This document shows positions 1 to 6,642 of a stretch of DNA of 33,760 bases, one piece after another (the stretch's first letter is position 1; every line of letters starts with the position of its first letter). The stretch is taken from NCBI GenBank assembly GCA_029239165.1, contig JAQZBG010000039.1, forward strand, positions 1 to 33,760. The letters are read 5' to 3'. The notes below the pieces were generated by a model. The model saw nothing but the letters and a program-made list of their open reading frames with translations. It did no database searches and was not told where the DNA came from. The stretch comes from Microbacterium sp. (GTDB lineage Bacteria > Actinomycetota > Actinomycetes > Actinomycetales > Microbacteriaceae). The position numbers and the translations under genes were made by a program.

Positions 1-1
1 C

Positions 2-328
2 CTGCTCGTCTGCCCGTATCGCCACATCGCCACGTACGATCAGGCGACAGCGGAGGAGGTCGCCGAGATCGGCGCCCTCACACAGACGGCCATGCGGGTT
101 CTGCGCGAGGTGTCACGCTGCGACGGCTTCAACCTCGGCATGAATCAGGGCGCGGTGGCGGGAGCCGGCGTCGACGCCCACTTGCATCAGCACGTGGTGC
201 CGCGGTGGACGTCGGACGCCAACTTCTTCCCGATCATCGCGAAGACCAAGGCACTCCCGCAGCTCCTCGGCGAGGTGCGCGAGGCCGTGGCCAACGCCTG
301 GCCGACGCCGGAGCCGGCTACGGAGTAG
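2..328 (+). CDS. HIT-family protein, Ap4A phosphorylase-like (5' end missing)
   Basis: This is the C-terminal 108 residues of a histidine triad protein; its start lies before the window. The triad is visible as HLHQHVVPRW, and the stretch NQGAVAGAGVDAHLHQHV followed by SDANFFPII matches the actinobacterial diadenosine tetraphosphate phosphorylase type of HIT protein as I remember it. Such enzymes cleave dinucleoside polyphosphates in the cytoplasm through a covalent nucleotidyl-histidine. The stop codon lies one base before the stop of the convergent pyridoxal kinase gene, so no terminator fits between them. In related genomes this gene often follows thrS, which would lie outside the window. 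The family is clear; the exact substrate is inferred. Confidence 0.85.
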   Translation: MLVCPYRHIATYDQATAEEVAEIGALTQTAMRVLREVSRCDGFNLGMNQGAVAGAGVDAHLHQHVVPRWTSDANFFPIIAKTKALPQLLGEVREAVANAWPTPEPATE

Positions 329-329
329 C

Positions 330-1181
330 TCAGCGCACCTGACGGGCGGTGAACTGCAGTCGCGGGTTGGCGTAGAACTCCTGCGCCTCGACCAGCTGAA
401 GTTCGCGCTCACCGGATTCGAGAGTGACCTTCAACAGGTCGTAGACGCTGGACGCCGTGCGCTCCAGAGCGATCTTCGCGCTGCCGGTCTCGACATAGTG
501 CGCCGTGAACAGCGCCGCCGTCACATCGCCGGAGCCGTTCGCCTTCATCGGCAGGTGCGGGGTCTGCACGAGCCAGGCGCCCTGGTCGTCGGCGGCGAGC
601 ATCTCGATGGTGCCCTGTTCGCGGTCGGGACGCTCGACGCTCGTCACCAGCACCGTGCGCGGGCCCATCGCGTGGGCGAGGTCGACCGATGCGAGTGTGG
701 ACTCGAGCGTGTCCGGCTCGGTGCCGGTGAGGAAGCCGAGCTCGAACTGGTTCGGCGTGATGATGTCGGCGACCGGGACGACGCGCTCACGCAGCAGCAC
801 GGGGATGGCCGGAGCCACGAAGCACCCCGACTTCGCGTTGCCCATGACCGGGTCGCAGGCGTAGACGGCGTTCGGATTGGCGGCCTTCACACGCGCGACG
901 GCGTCGATGATCACGTCTCCGATGCCTTCCCCGCCCTGGTAGCCGCTGAGAATCGCGTCGACCTGACCGAAGACCCCGCGCTCCTCGATGCCGGTGATGA
1001 CCTCGCGGACGTCGTCCGGAGCGATCAGCGGCCCGCGCCAGGCGCCGTAGCCGGTGTGGTTGGAGAAGTTCACGGTGTAGACCGGGAGCACCTCGACGCC
1101 GATGCGCTGCAGCGGGAACACCGCAGCGGAGTTGCCCACGTGCCCGTAGGCGACGGCTGACTGGATGGAGAGGATCTTCAT
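330..1181 (-). CDS. pdxY: Pyridoxal kinase PdxY
   Basis: A 283-residue ribokinase-superfamily enzyme that phosphorylates pyridoxal to pyridoxal 5'-phosphate in the B6 salvage pathway. The N-terminus (MKILSIQSAVAYGHVGNSAA, then PLQRIGVEV and NFSNHTGYG) is diagnostic of PdxY/PdxK. The C-terminal NGSGDVTAALF (about residues 215-225) is the anion-hole and catalytic-aspartate motif of the superfamily. Length is normal. It lies 45 bp downstream of the MocR regulator on the same strand, so the two are probably co-transcribed. This puts salvage next to de novo PLP synthesis (pdxS-pdxT), which is transcribed divergently. Confidence 0.93.
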   Translation of the reverse strand: MKILSIQSAVAYGHVGNSAAVFPLQRIGVEVLPVYTVNFSNHTGYGAWRGPLIAPDDVREVITGIEERGVFGQVDAILSGYQGGEGIGDVIIDAVARVKAANPNAVYACDPVMGNAKSGCFVAPAIPVLLRERVVPVADIITPNQFELGFLTGTEPDTLESTLASVDLAHAMGPRTVLVTSVERPDREQGTIEMLAADDQGAWLVQTPHLPMKANGSGDVTAALFTAHYVETGSAKIALERTASSVYDLLKVTLESGERELQLVEAQEFYANPRLQFTARQVR

Positions 1182-1226
1182 TCTCCGGCTCTTTCGTTCA
1201 GGGCAGGCGGGTGCCCGCGAGGGTGG

Positions 1227-2534
1227 TCATCGCCCGGCGGCGACGAGATCGGCGACGAGGGTCTCGGCGTCATCATCGGTCAGGTCGTGCACGGTCAGGC
1301 GAAGGTGGTGCGAGGGGTCTGCGCGGTCGTCGAGCGCGAAGTCGTCGCCGGTGCGGGCCAACCACCCCCGGCGCATCAGCCGATCGGCGACGATTCGGGC
1401 GGGTTGCGGCAGTTCGACCCACAGGCTCAGACCGTCGGACGCCGTCGCATCGATACCGCCGGCGCGCAGTCGTTCGGCGAAGGCGGCGTTCCGCTCCGCG
1501 TAGTGGGTGGCCGCTGTGGCGACCTCGGACATCACGCTCTCATCGGTCAGCTGCGTCAGTGCGAGACGCTGCAGGAGGTGACTCACCCACGTGGTGCCGG
1601 GACTCAGGCGCATCGCCAACCGCTCGGCGGTCTCCGCATCCGTCGCCGCGATCGCGAGGCACATATCGGGGCCGAGGAACTTCGACACGGAACGGACGAG
1701 CGCGAATCGACGGTGGTCCGGGCCGATGAGTGACTCGTACGGGCGCTGCGAGAGCATCGAGAAGTGATCGTCCTCGATGATCAGCACGTACGGGTGGTCG
1801 GCGAGCACAGCTCGCAGATCCGCGGCTCGCGACGCCGTGAGGCTCGCCCCGGTGGGGTTCTGCGCGCGCGGGGTGCAGATGATCGCGCGGACTCCGGCAT
1901 CCAGGGCGGCACGCAACCCGTCGACGGTCATGCCCTCGGAATCCACGGGGACGGGGATGGCTCGGTACCCGCCGAGGCGCACCGTGTGGATGCTGGCCAG
2001 GAAGCAGGGGTCCTCGAGAGCCACCGCATCGTCGCGCATCAGCGCCTGCGCGAGCAATCGCTCCACCGCGTCGACCGCGCCGCTGGTGATCGTGATGCGG
2101 AAGTCGACGTCGGTGAGGTCGGCCGAGATCCACCGCCGTGCCCACTCCTCGAGTCCCCGGTCGATCACGGGCTCGCCGTAGAGGACGGGGCGCGAGGCGA
2201 TGGTCATCAGGGCGGATGCCGGATCGGGGATGAGTCGCGGGTCCGGGTTGCCCGTGCCGATGTCCCGGAGAACCGTGTCGGGGGCATACCCCTCCTGCGC
2301 CACGGCTTCGAGGCCCGCGACCACGGTGCCGGCGCGTCCGCGCGAGATCACCAGTCCGGCCTGAGCGAGTTGACGGTACGCGGCAACGGCGGTGTTCCGA
2401 TTCACGCCCAGGGTCGCGGCCAACTCGCGCACCGGCGGAAGAACGCTCCCGGGCTGCAGGGCTCCGCGGTCGCGCAGCGAACGCACGCTGTCGGCGATCT
2501 CCGATGCGGTGGTGCCTGTGATCTGGTCGCTCAT
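1227..2534 (-). CDS. pdxR: PdxR-like MocR/GntR transcriptional regulator with aminotransferase-like domain
   Basis: A 435-residue MocR-subfamily regulator. Residues 1-75 form a GntR winged helix (LPPVRELAATLGVNRNTAVA, then GLVISRGRAGTVV). Residues 95-435 form a fold type I aminotransferase-like domain, with the PLP lysine in RSVSKFLGPD. Such proteins sense PLP. Divergent placement from pdxS-pdxT and co-direction with pdxY argue for PdxR, which controls PLP synthesis and commonly its own gene. The ATG is preceded by AGGAGG at 2538-2543. A -10-like TAGAAT on the minus strand (2549-2554) would give a very short leader. Its role here is inferred from context; the family call is firm. Confidence 0.88.
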   Translation of the reverse strand: MSDQITGTTASEIADSVRSLRDRGALQPGSVLPPVRELAATLGVNRNTAVAAYRQLAQAGLVISRGRAGTVVAGLEAVAQEGYAPDTVLRDIGTGNPDPRLIPDPASALMTIASRPVLYGEPVIDRGLEEWARRWISADLTDVDFRITITSGAVDAVERLLAQALMRDDAVALEDPCFLASIHTVRLGGYRAIPVPVDSEGMTVDGLRAALDAGVRAIICTPRAQNPTGASLTASRAADLRAVLADHPYVLIIEDDHFSMLSQRPYESLIGPDHRRFALVRSVSKFLGPDMCLAIAATDAETAERLAMRLSPGTTWVSHLLQRLALTQLTDESVMSEVATAATHYAERNAAFAERLRAGGIDATASDGLSLWVELPQPARIVADRLMRRGWLARTGDDFALDDRADPSHHLRLTVHDLTDDDAETLVADLVAAGR

Positions 2535-2542
2535 GGTCCTCC

Positions 2543-2592
2543 TCAGTGATTCTAGGTCGAATCGGACAGTGCTACGTTTGATCTAGATCAAA
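2543..2592. promoter_or_regulatory. pdxR/pdxS divergent control region with 16-bp perfect palindrome
   Basis: The 90-bp gap holds TTTGATCTAGATCAAA at 2577-2592, a perfect palindrome, directly after a -10-like TACGTT (2573-2578). It would therefore cover the pdxS transcription start, as a repressor operator would. A second element, TCAGTGATTCTA at 2543-2554, agrees at most positions with the Corynebacterium PdxR box as I recall it (AAAGTGG-W-T-CTA) and overlaps the -10 of pdxR itself. The palindrome is seen directly; the regulator assignment is inferred. Confidence 0.55.
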
Positions 2593-2624
2593 CCCGACTT
2601 CGGTGCATCCGACAGGAGTTCCCC

Positions 2625-3518
2625 ATGACCGAGCAGACAACCACTGGATCCTCGCGCGTCAAGCGCGGCCTCGCCGAGATGCTCAAGGGCGGCGTCATCA
2701 TGGACGTCGTCACCGCTGAACAGGCGAAGATCGCCGAAGACGCGGGCGCCGTCGCCGTCATGGCGCTCGAGCGTGTGCCGGCCGACATCCGTGCACAGGG
2801 TGGCGTCTCACGCATGAGCGACCCCGACATGATCGACAGCATCATCGATGCGGTCTCGATCCCGGTGATGGCGAAGGCGCGCATCGGACACTTCGTCGAG
2901 GCCCAGGTGCTGCAAGAGCTGGGCGTCGACTACATCGACGAGTCCGAAGTGCTCTCGCCGGCCGACTACGTGAACCACATCGACAAGTACCGGTTCACCG
3001 TGCCGTTCGTGTGCGGCGCCACCAACCTGGGGGAGGCACTCCGCCGCATCAACGAAGGTGCGGCGATGATCCGCTCCAAGGGCGAGGCCGGCACCGGCGA
3101 CGTCTCCGAGGCGATGAAGCACATCCGCAAGATCCGTGGAGAGATCGCGGCCCTCGCGGCTCTCCCCAAGGACGAGCTGTACGTCGCCGCCAAAGAGCTC
3201 CAGGCGCCGTACGAGCTGGTCGCGGAGATCGCGGAGACGGGCACGCTTCCCGTCGTGCTGTTCGTGGCCGGAGGAGTCGCGACCCCGGCGGACGCCGCGA
3301 TGATGATGCAGCTCGGAGCCGACGGCGTCTTCGTGGGCTCGGGCATCTTCAAGTCGGGCAACCCGGCCGAGCGCGCCAAGGCCATCGTCAAGGCCACCAC
3401 GTTCTTCGACGACGCCACCGTGATCGCGGAGGTCTCGCGCGGACTCGGCGAGGCGATGGTGGGCATCAACGTCAGTGACCTCCCCGCGCCGCACCGTCTC
3501 GCCGAGCGTGGCTGGTAA
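2625..3518 (+). CDS. pdxS: Pyridoxal 5'-phosphate synthase, lyase subunit PdxS
   Basis: A 297-residue (beta/alpha)8 enzyme that makes PLP from ribose 5-phosphate, glyceraldehyde 3-phosphate and ammonia in the DXP-independent pathway. Visible landmarks are Asp27 (GGVIMDV), the catalytic Lys84 (MAKARIGHF), the second lysine Lys152 in RSKGEAGTG, and the phosphate-binding [13 protein letters not shown] and [11 protein letters not shown]. Length is typical. The start is ATG with AGGAG at 2614-2618. Ammonia comes from the glutaminase PdxT, encoded in the overlapping next gene. Twelve PdxS and twelve PdxT subunits form the known complex. Confidence 0.97.
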   Translation: MTEQTTTGSSRVKRGLAEMLKGGVIMDVVTAEQAKIAEDAGAVAVMALERVPADIRAQGGVSRMSDPDMIDSIIDAVSIPVMAKARIGHFVEAQVLQELGVDYIDESEVLSPADYVNHIDKYRFTVPFVCGATNLGEALRRINEGAAMIRSKGEAGTGDVSEAMKHIRKIRGEIAALAALPKDELYVAAKELQAPYELVAEIAETGTLPVVLFVAGGVATPADAAMMMQLGADGVFVGSGIFKSGNPAERAKAIVKATTFFDDATVIAEVSRGLGEAMVGINVSDLPAPHRLAERGW

Positions 3519-4119
3519 CACCCGCGTCGGAGTCCTCGCGCTGCAGGGCGACGTGCGCGAGCACGCCGCCCTGCTCGCGCACCTGGGCGCCGACGTCATG
3601 CTGGTGCGTCGGCCGGAAGAGCTCTCATCCGTCGACGGCCTCGTGATCCCCGGCGGCGAGTCCAGCGTGATCGACAAGCTGTCGCGCATCTTCGGGATGC
3701 AGGAGCCGATTCGCACCGCGATCCGTGCCGGACTACCCGTGTACGGGACGTGCGCCGGACTCATCCTGCTCGCGGACACGGTGCTCGACGGGATCGACGG
3801 CCAGGAATCCTTCGGTGGAATGGACATCGACGTCCGTCGCAACGCTTTCGGGCGCCAGACGGAGTCGTTCGAGACGGAACTCGACGTCCCCGCGCTGGGG
3901 GAGCCTCCGGTGCACGCGACGTTCATCCGTGCCCCGGTCGTGGAGCGGGTGGGCACCGGTGTCGACGTCTTGGCAGCGCTCACGGACGGCACGGTCGTCG
4001 CCGTCGAGCAGGGCAGCCTGCTCGGAACGAGCTTCCACCCCGAGGTCGACGGCGAGACGCGCTTTCACGAACGCTTCCTCGAAAAGGCCCGGGCCCGCAC
4101 CGGGACGCGCGTGCGCTAG
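3508..4119 (+). CDS. pdxT: Pyridoxal 5'-phosphate synthase, glutaminase subunit PdxT
   Basis: A class I glutamine amidotransferase of about 203 residues that releases ammonia from glutamine for PdxS. The nucleophile Cys82 sits in GTCAGLILL, the His177/Glu179 pair in TSFHPEVD, and the family signature PGGESS at 48-53. I prefer the GTG at 3508 because the protein then begins just before the conserved VGVLALQGD strand and overlaps pdxS by only 11 bp. An in-frame GTG at 3475 would add 11 residues without conservation that I recognise. The stop codon TAG shares the palindrome CTAG with the stop of the convergent esterase gene. Confidence 0.94.
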   Translation: MAGNTRVGVLALQGDVREHAALLAHLGADVMLVRRPEELSSVDGLVIPGGESSVIDKLSRIFGMQEPIRTAIRAGLPVYGTCAGLILLADTVLDGIDGQESFGGMDIDVRRNAFGRQTESFETELDVPALGEPPVHATFIRAPVVERVGTGVDVLAALTDGTVVAVEQGSLLGTSFHPEVDGETRFHERFLEKARARTGTRVR

Positions 4120-4796
4120 CGTCGACGGTCGAGCAGCCAGTCGTACAGTTCGGGGTTGTCGTAGGTCTCGGTCCAGGAATCATGGCCGACCCCCGCATAT
4201 CGCGTGAACCGCACGTCGGCGTCGAGCGACCGGAGTTCGGTGATGATCTCCTCCGTGGCGGCGATCGGCACGACATCGTCGGCGTCGCCGTGGAAGGCCC
4301 AGACAGGGAGGTGACGAATCGGCGCCGCACTCTGCATCCAGAGCCCACCGCAGATCGGCGCGATCGCGGCGAACCGATCGGGATAGCGCACCGCCAGACT
4401 CCAGGTTCCGAAGCCGCCCATGCTGAGCCCGGTCACCGAGATGCGGGCCGGACCGACACGGTGCGTCGAGACGACCTCGTCGAGAAGCCCGGACAAGGTC
4501 GAGAGCTCCGTGACCCACTGACTCGACTCACCGCACTGAGGGGTGACGAGGATGAAGGGGAACTCGTGACCGTCATCTGCCAGACGCGGCGGGCCGTGCA
4601 CCGCAGCGAGGTCAAGGTCGGAACCTCGCTCGCCCGCACCGTGCAGGAACAGCACCAGGGGCCACAGTCTGCCCGGATCGGCGTCGTAGGCATCCGGAAG
4701 GTGGACCAGATAGCGCAGCACATCTGCCGGGGTCGGGGCGTCGTCGCGCACGTCCGCGGTGCGGACGGCAGGAAAGATGTGTCGTGATCTGCGCAT
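4116..4796 (-). CDS. Alpha/beta-hydrolase, predicted esterase/peptidase (PHB depolymerase-like)
   Basis: A 226-residue alpha/beta hydrolase resembling the 'predicted peptidase' and dienelactone-hydrolase-like esterases. The nucleophile elbow is GLSMGG with Ser125. The acid is in GDADDVVP (Asp171-174), and the histidine is His205 in GVGHDSW. The oxyanion region is LFLHGAGERG (50-59). I see no signal peptide, so it should be cytoplasmic. The ATG at 4796 has GGAGGA seven bases upstream; longer in-frame starts lack this. The gene is convergent with pdxT, and the two stops overlap by 4 bp. It lies 144 bp downstream of the reverse transcriptase gene on the same strand, so it could be reached by the same transcript. 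The substrate is unknown. Confidence 0.8.
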   Translation of the reverse strand: MRRSRHIFPAVRTADVRDDAPTPADVLRYLVHLPDAYDADPGRLWPLVLFLHGAGERGSDLDLAAVHGPPRLADDGHEFPFILVTPQCGESSQWVTELSTLSGLLDEVVSTHRVGPARISVTGLSMGGFGTWSLAVRYPDRFAAIAPICGGLWMQSAAPIRHLPVWAFHGDADDVVPIAATEEIITELRSLDADVRFTRYAGVGHDSWTETYDNPELYDWLLDRRR

Positions 4797-4940
4797 GCAT
4801 CCATCCTCCGCCATCCGTGCCGATCGTCCGACAGGACGCTGCTCCAGAGGGTCTGTTGGCGGAAGACGCATCGTGAATCCCGCAAGCATTTACGTGGGAT
4901 GAGCCGGCTCGGTCGAAGGTTTCGTGCCCGGTCGCAGCGG

Positions 4941-6311
4941 TCACCAACGGATACGCAGAAACTCCGCACGGAGTTTCTCGCCTCGCTGGGGGTTCAGGGT
5001 CTCGACCCAGGAGATGGGGCCGAGCAGATGTGCACGGAAATCGACGAGTCGGCGGTGATTCTGGCTGCCCGGACCGTGCACGACGCAGTTGTGGATCGTC
5101 GCCTTGAGCCGGTCGTAGTCGTCCCGTGAGACATTCGTTCGCTGGTTGACGACGATTCCGGTCACGCTCTGCCTGACGCCCTGGCGTCGGACCCTCGTTT
5201 TGTGGGGGTTGGCCAGGTGCCCCTCGTCCTCGATGATCCGCTGCACACCACGGATGAAGGCATCAGGTCGCTTCGCGAGTCTCGGACCGCCGCTGAACGC
5301 GAGGTCATCGGCGTATCGCGTGTAGGTCGCATCGACGCCATCCGCCCATCCCGTCAGCCGTGAATCGAGGCGCCGGATGGCGAGGTTAGCAAGCATCGGC
5401 GAGGAGGGGGCGCCCTGCGGCAGATGACTCGTGGCCAGAGCCCGACGTAGGGCGAACCGCTCGTCGGATGATCCGCCCGGTGGCATGGCAGCAAGCACGC
5501 GCGGAGGAACGGCGTTGGTGCACAGCCCGGTCACGACGTGCGCGACGGGTTCGGACAGTCCCGACTGCCGAAGTGTTCCGTAGATGCGACCGGCCGTCAC
5601 GCGGGAGAAGAACGTGGTGAGGTCGAGGGATATGACGATGTCGGCCCCCGTGTGGCGCGCCGCCCCAGTGGCCGCGCTGCGACCGGGCATGAAGCCGTGG
5701 GCGGCATCGTTCACGGCTATGAGGCCGAGCACCTGTTCCAGGAGACCGCGCTGCACGCGGCGCATCCGTTGCTCCGGGATCTCCAGCAACCTGGGGATCC
5801 GCCCGTGCCGTGTGCGCCACTCGTACCGGTAGTGGTGCAAGGCGCCTGAGCGTGCGCGACGATTCCACTGTTTGGTGTCGGCGAGCCACTGGAGCTGGCC
5901 GACGTCCAGATCGAGCGCGGCGGCGAGATCCGGGATGCTGTCGATGCGGGGAAGAGCGCCCGAGGGCGGCTGCGACGCCGACGGACCGATTACGCGGTGG
6001 TGGATGCGCAACGGCGCGCGGCGCTCGTCGGCCTTGCGCACCGCTTCTGCGAAATCGGGCGAGCGGAGGATCACCGACGTCAGCAGTCGCGGGGCATCGA
6101 CAGGCGGGCGGACGAAGGAGGTCAACACGTCGCCGACGAGCGGAGAGAGCCAACGGCGACGCGCTCCCATGACGTACGCGCCGGCCTCGACGAGCTGCTC
6201 TTTCGCCCAGACCTCTGAGGCGAGGAAAGCATCGGCCAGAGAGGCGGCCACCAACGACGGCAACGGTCGCGGCGTGCGCCCAAGCACGCGTGACGCGGTG
6301 GAGGGCGGCAT
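4941..6311 (-). CDS. Retron-type reverse transcriptase with N-terminal extension
   Basis: A 456-residue RNA-directed DNA polymerase. The RT core runs from about residue 155 to 440: HYRYEW, then RIPRLLEIP, then HGFMPGRS (205-212), then the first catalytic Asp230 in ISLDLTTFF, then LPQGAPSSP (297-305), then YTRYADDLAFSG with Asp335/Asp336. Retron marks are VTG at 383-385 (SVTGIVVN) and a region-X-like GAARH at 216-220, where most retrons have NAxxH. Residues 1-120 are an extension unlike any domain I know; the usual retron RT is about 320 residues. There is no maturase or endonuclease domain, against a group II intron. The 171-bp inverted-arm element just upstream fits the msr-msd RNA. No separate effector gene is adjacent, so the extension may carry that role (inference). 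Confidence 0.88.
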   Translation of the reverse strand: MPPSTASRVLGRTPRPLPSLVAASLADAFLASEVWAKEQLVEAGAYVMGARRRWLSPLVGDVLTSFVRPPVDAPRLLTSVILRSPDFAEAVRKADERRAPLRIHHRVIGPSASQPPSGALPRIDSIPDLAAALDLDVGQLQWLADTKQWNRRARSGALHHYRYEWRTRHGRIPRLLEIPEQRMRRVQRGLLEQVLGLIAVNDAAHGFMPGRSAATGAARHTGADIVISLDLTTFFSRVTAGRIYGTLRQSGLSEPVAHVVTGLCTNAVPPRVLAAMPPGGSSDERFALRRALATSHLPQGAPSSPMLANLAIRRLDSRLTGWADGVDATYTRYADDLAFSGGPRLAKRPDAFIRGVQRIIEDEGHLANPHKTRVRRQGVRQSVTGIVVNQRTNVSRDDYDRLKATIHNCVVHGPGSQNHRRLVDFRAHLLGPISWVETLNPQRGEKLRAEFLRIRW

Positions 6312-6339
6312 CAGTGGGCAGCCGTGGAGCGGGCACCGG

Positions 6340-6359
6340 GCGTGCGATGGCCTGCGTAC
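6340..6359 (+). repeat. Inverted repeat arm a2 of the retron element
   Basis: GCGTGCGATGGCCTGCGTAC on the plus strand. The reverse complement of 6491-6510 is the same except at two positions. Of the two differences, one leaves a U-G pair and the other a G-A mismatch in the RNA. The arms are 131 bp apart. Confidence 0.85.
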
Positions 6360-6490
6360 GACTCGTCCATCAGTGCGGGCACCGGTCTGCGCGAAGCGCA
6401 GTAAGGCGCCTGCGGCGTTCGTTCCAGGTCAGACTGCGTACCCCGGGGTGACCCCGGAGAGAGCGGAACACGTCGTGAACCACTCGCCTC

Positions 6491-6510
6491 GTCCGCAAGC
6501 CATCGCACGC
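6491..6510 (-). repeat. Inverted repeat arm a1 of the retron element
   Basis: On the minus strand this reads GCGTGCGATGGCTTGCGGAC, the partner of the arm at 6340-6359. In known retrons a1 lies at the 5' end of the RNA and pairs with a2 next to the RT gene, which is the order here. Confidence 0.8.
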
Positions 6511-6514
6511 GGCC

Positions 6515-6520
6515 ACGATA
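6515..6520 (-). promoter_or_regulatory. Possible -10 element for the retron RNA
   Basis: TATCGT on the minus strand lies just before arm a1, so a start six or seven bases downstream would fall at or near the first base of the arm. No good -35 is seen at the usual distance, which is common in actinobacteria. The position is suggestive but the hexamer is weak. Confidence 0.35.
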
Positions 6521-6598
6521 GCAAGGAACACCAACGTCCGGATGGCATCGACCGCCGCCCCGGGCGATTGCGCGACTACGCGGCCATTCGCGAATATG

Positions 6599-6628
6599 CG
6601 AGCGCGTCAGCCCCTGCGGTCGCGCTCG
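6599..6628 (-). terminator. Hairpin downstream of the ABC permease gene
   Basis: CGAGCGCG (6599-6606) and CGCGCTCG (6621-6628) form a perfect 8-bp stem with a 14-nt loop, 15 bp past the permease stop. There is no T run, as usual at high GC. It would separate the ABC transcript from the retron. The rest of 6511-6642 holds only a palindrome ATTCGCGAAT (6586-6595) and no gene that I can support. Confidence 0.4.
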
Positions 6629-6642
6629 GATCGCGACTGCGA

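Larger units (their letters stand above)
6340..6510 (-). ncRNA. Candidate retron msr-msd RNA bounded by a1/a2 arms
   Basis: Read on the minus strand, this element begins with arm a1 (6510-6491) and ends with arm a2 (6359-6340), 28 bp before the RT start codon. The arms pair at 18 of 20 positions, plus one G-U wobble. Inside are CCGGGG-TCA-CCCCGG (6457-6443), suitable as an msr stem-loop, and a long hairpin near 6409-6377. That hairpin has GGCGCC pairing with GGTGCC outside a small internal loop, and CTGCGC-TTC-GCGCAG inside it, suitable as the msd stem. Length, order, strand and distance to the RT match known retrons. The branching guanosine cannot be assigned by eye. No homologous RNA was searched for. 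Confidence 0.72.

Noticed and set aside
4941-6311. Group II intron origin of the reverse transcriptase
   Set aside because: No maturase or HNH domain follows the RT core, no domain V-like hairpin lies downstream, and VTG plus upstream inverted arms fit a retron better.
4941-6642. Diversity-generating retroelement
   Set aside because: No template/variable repeat pair, no Avd-like small gene and no C-type lectin target are seen nearby.
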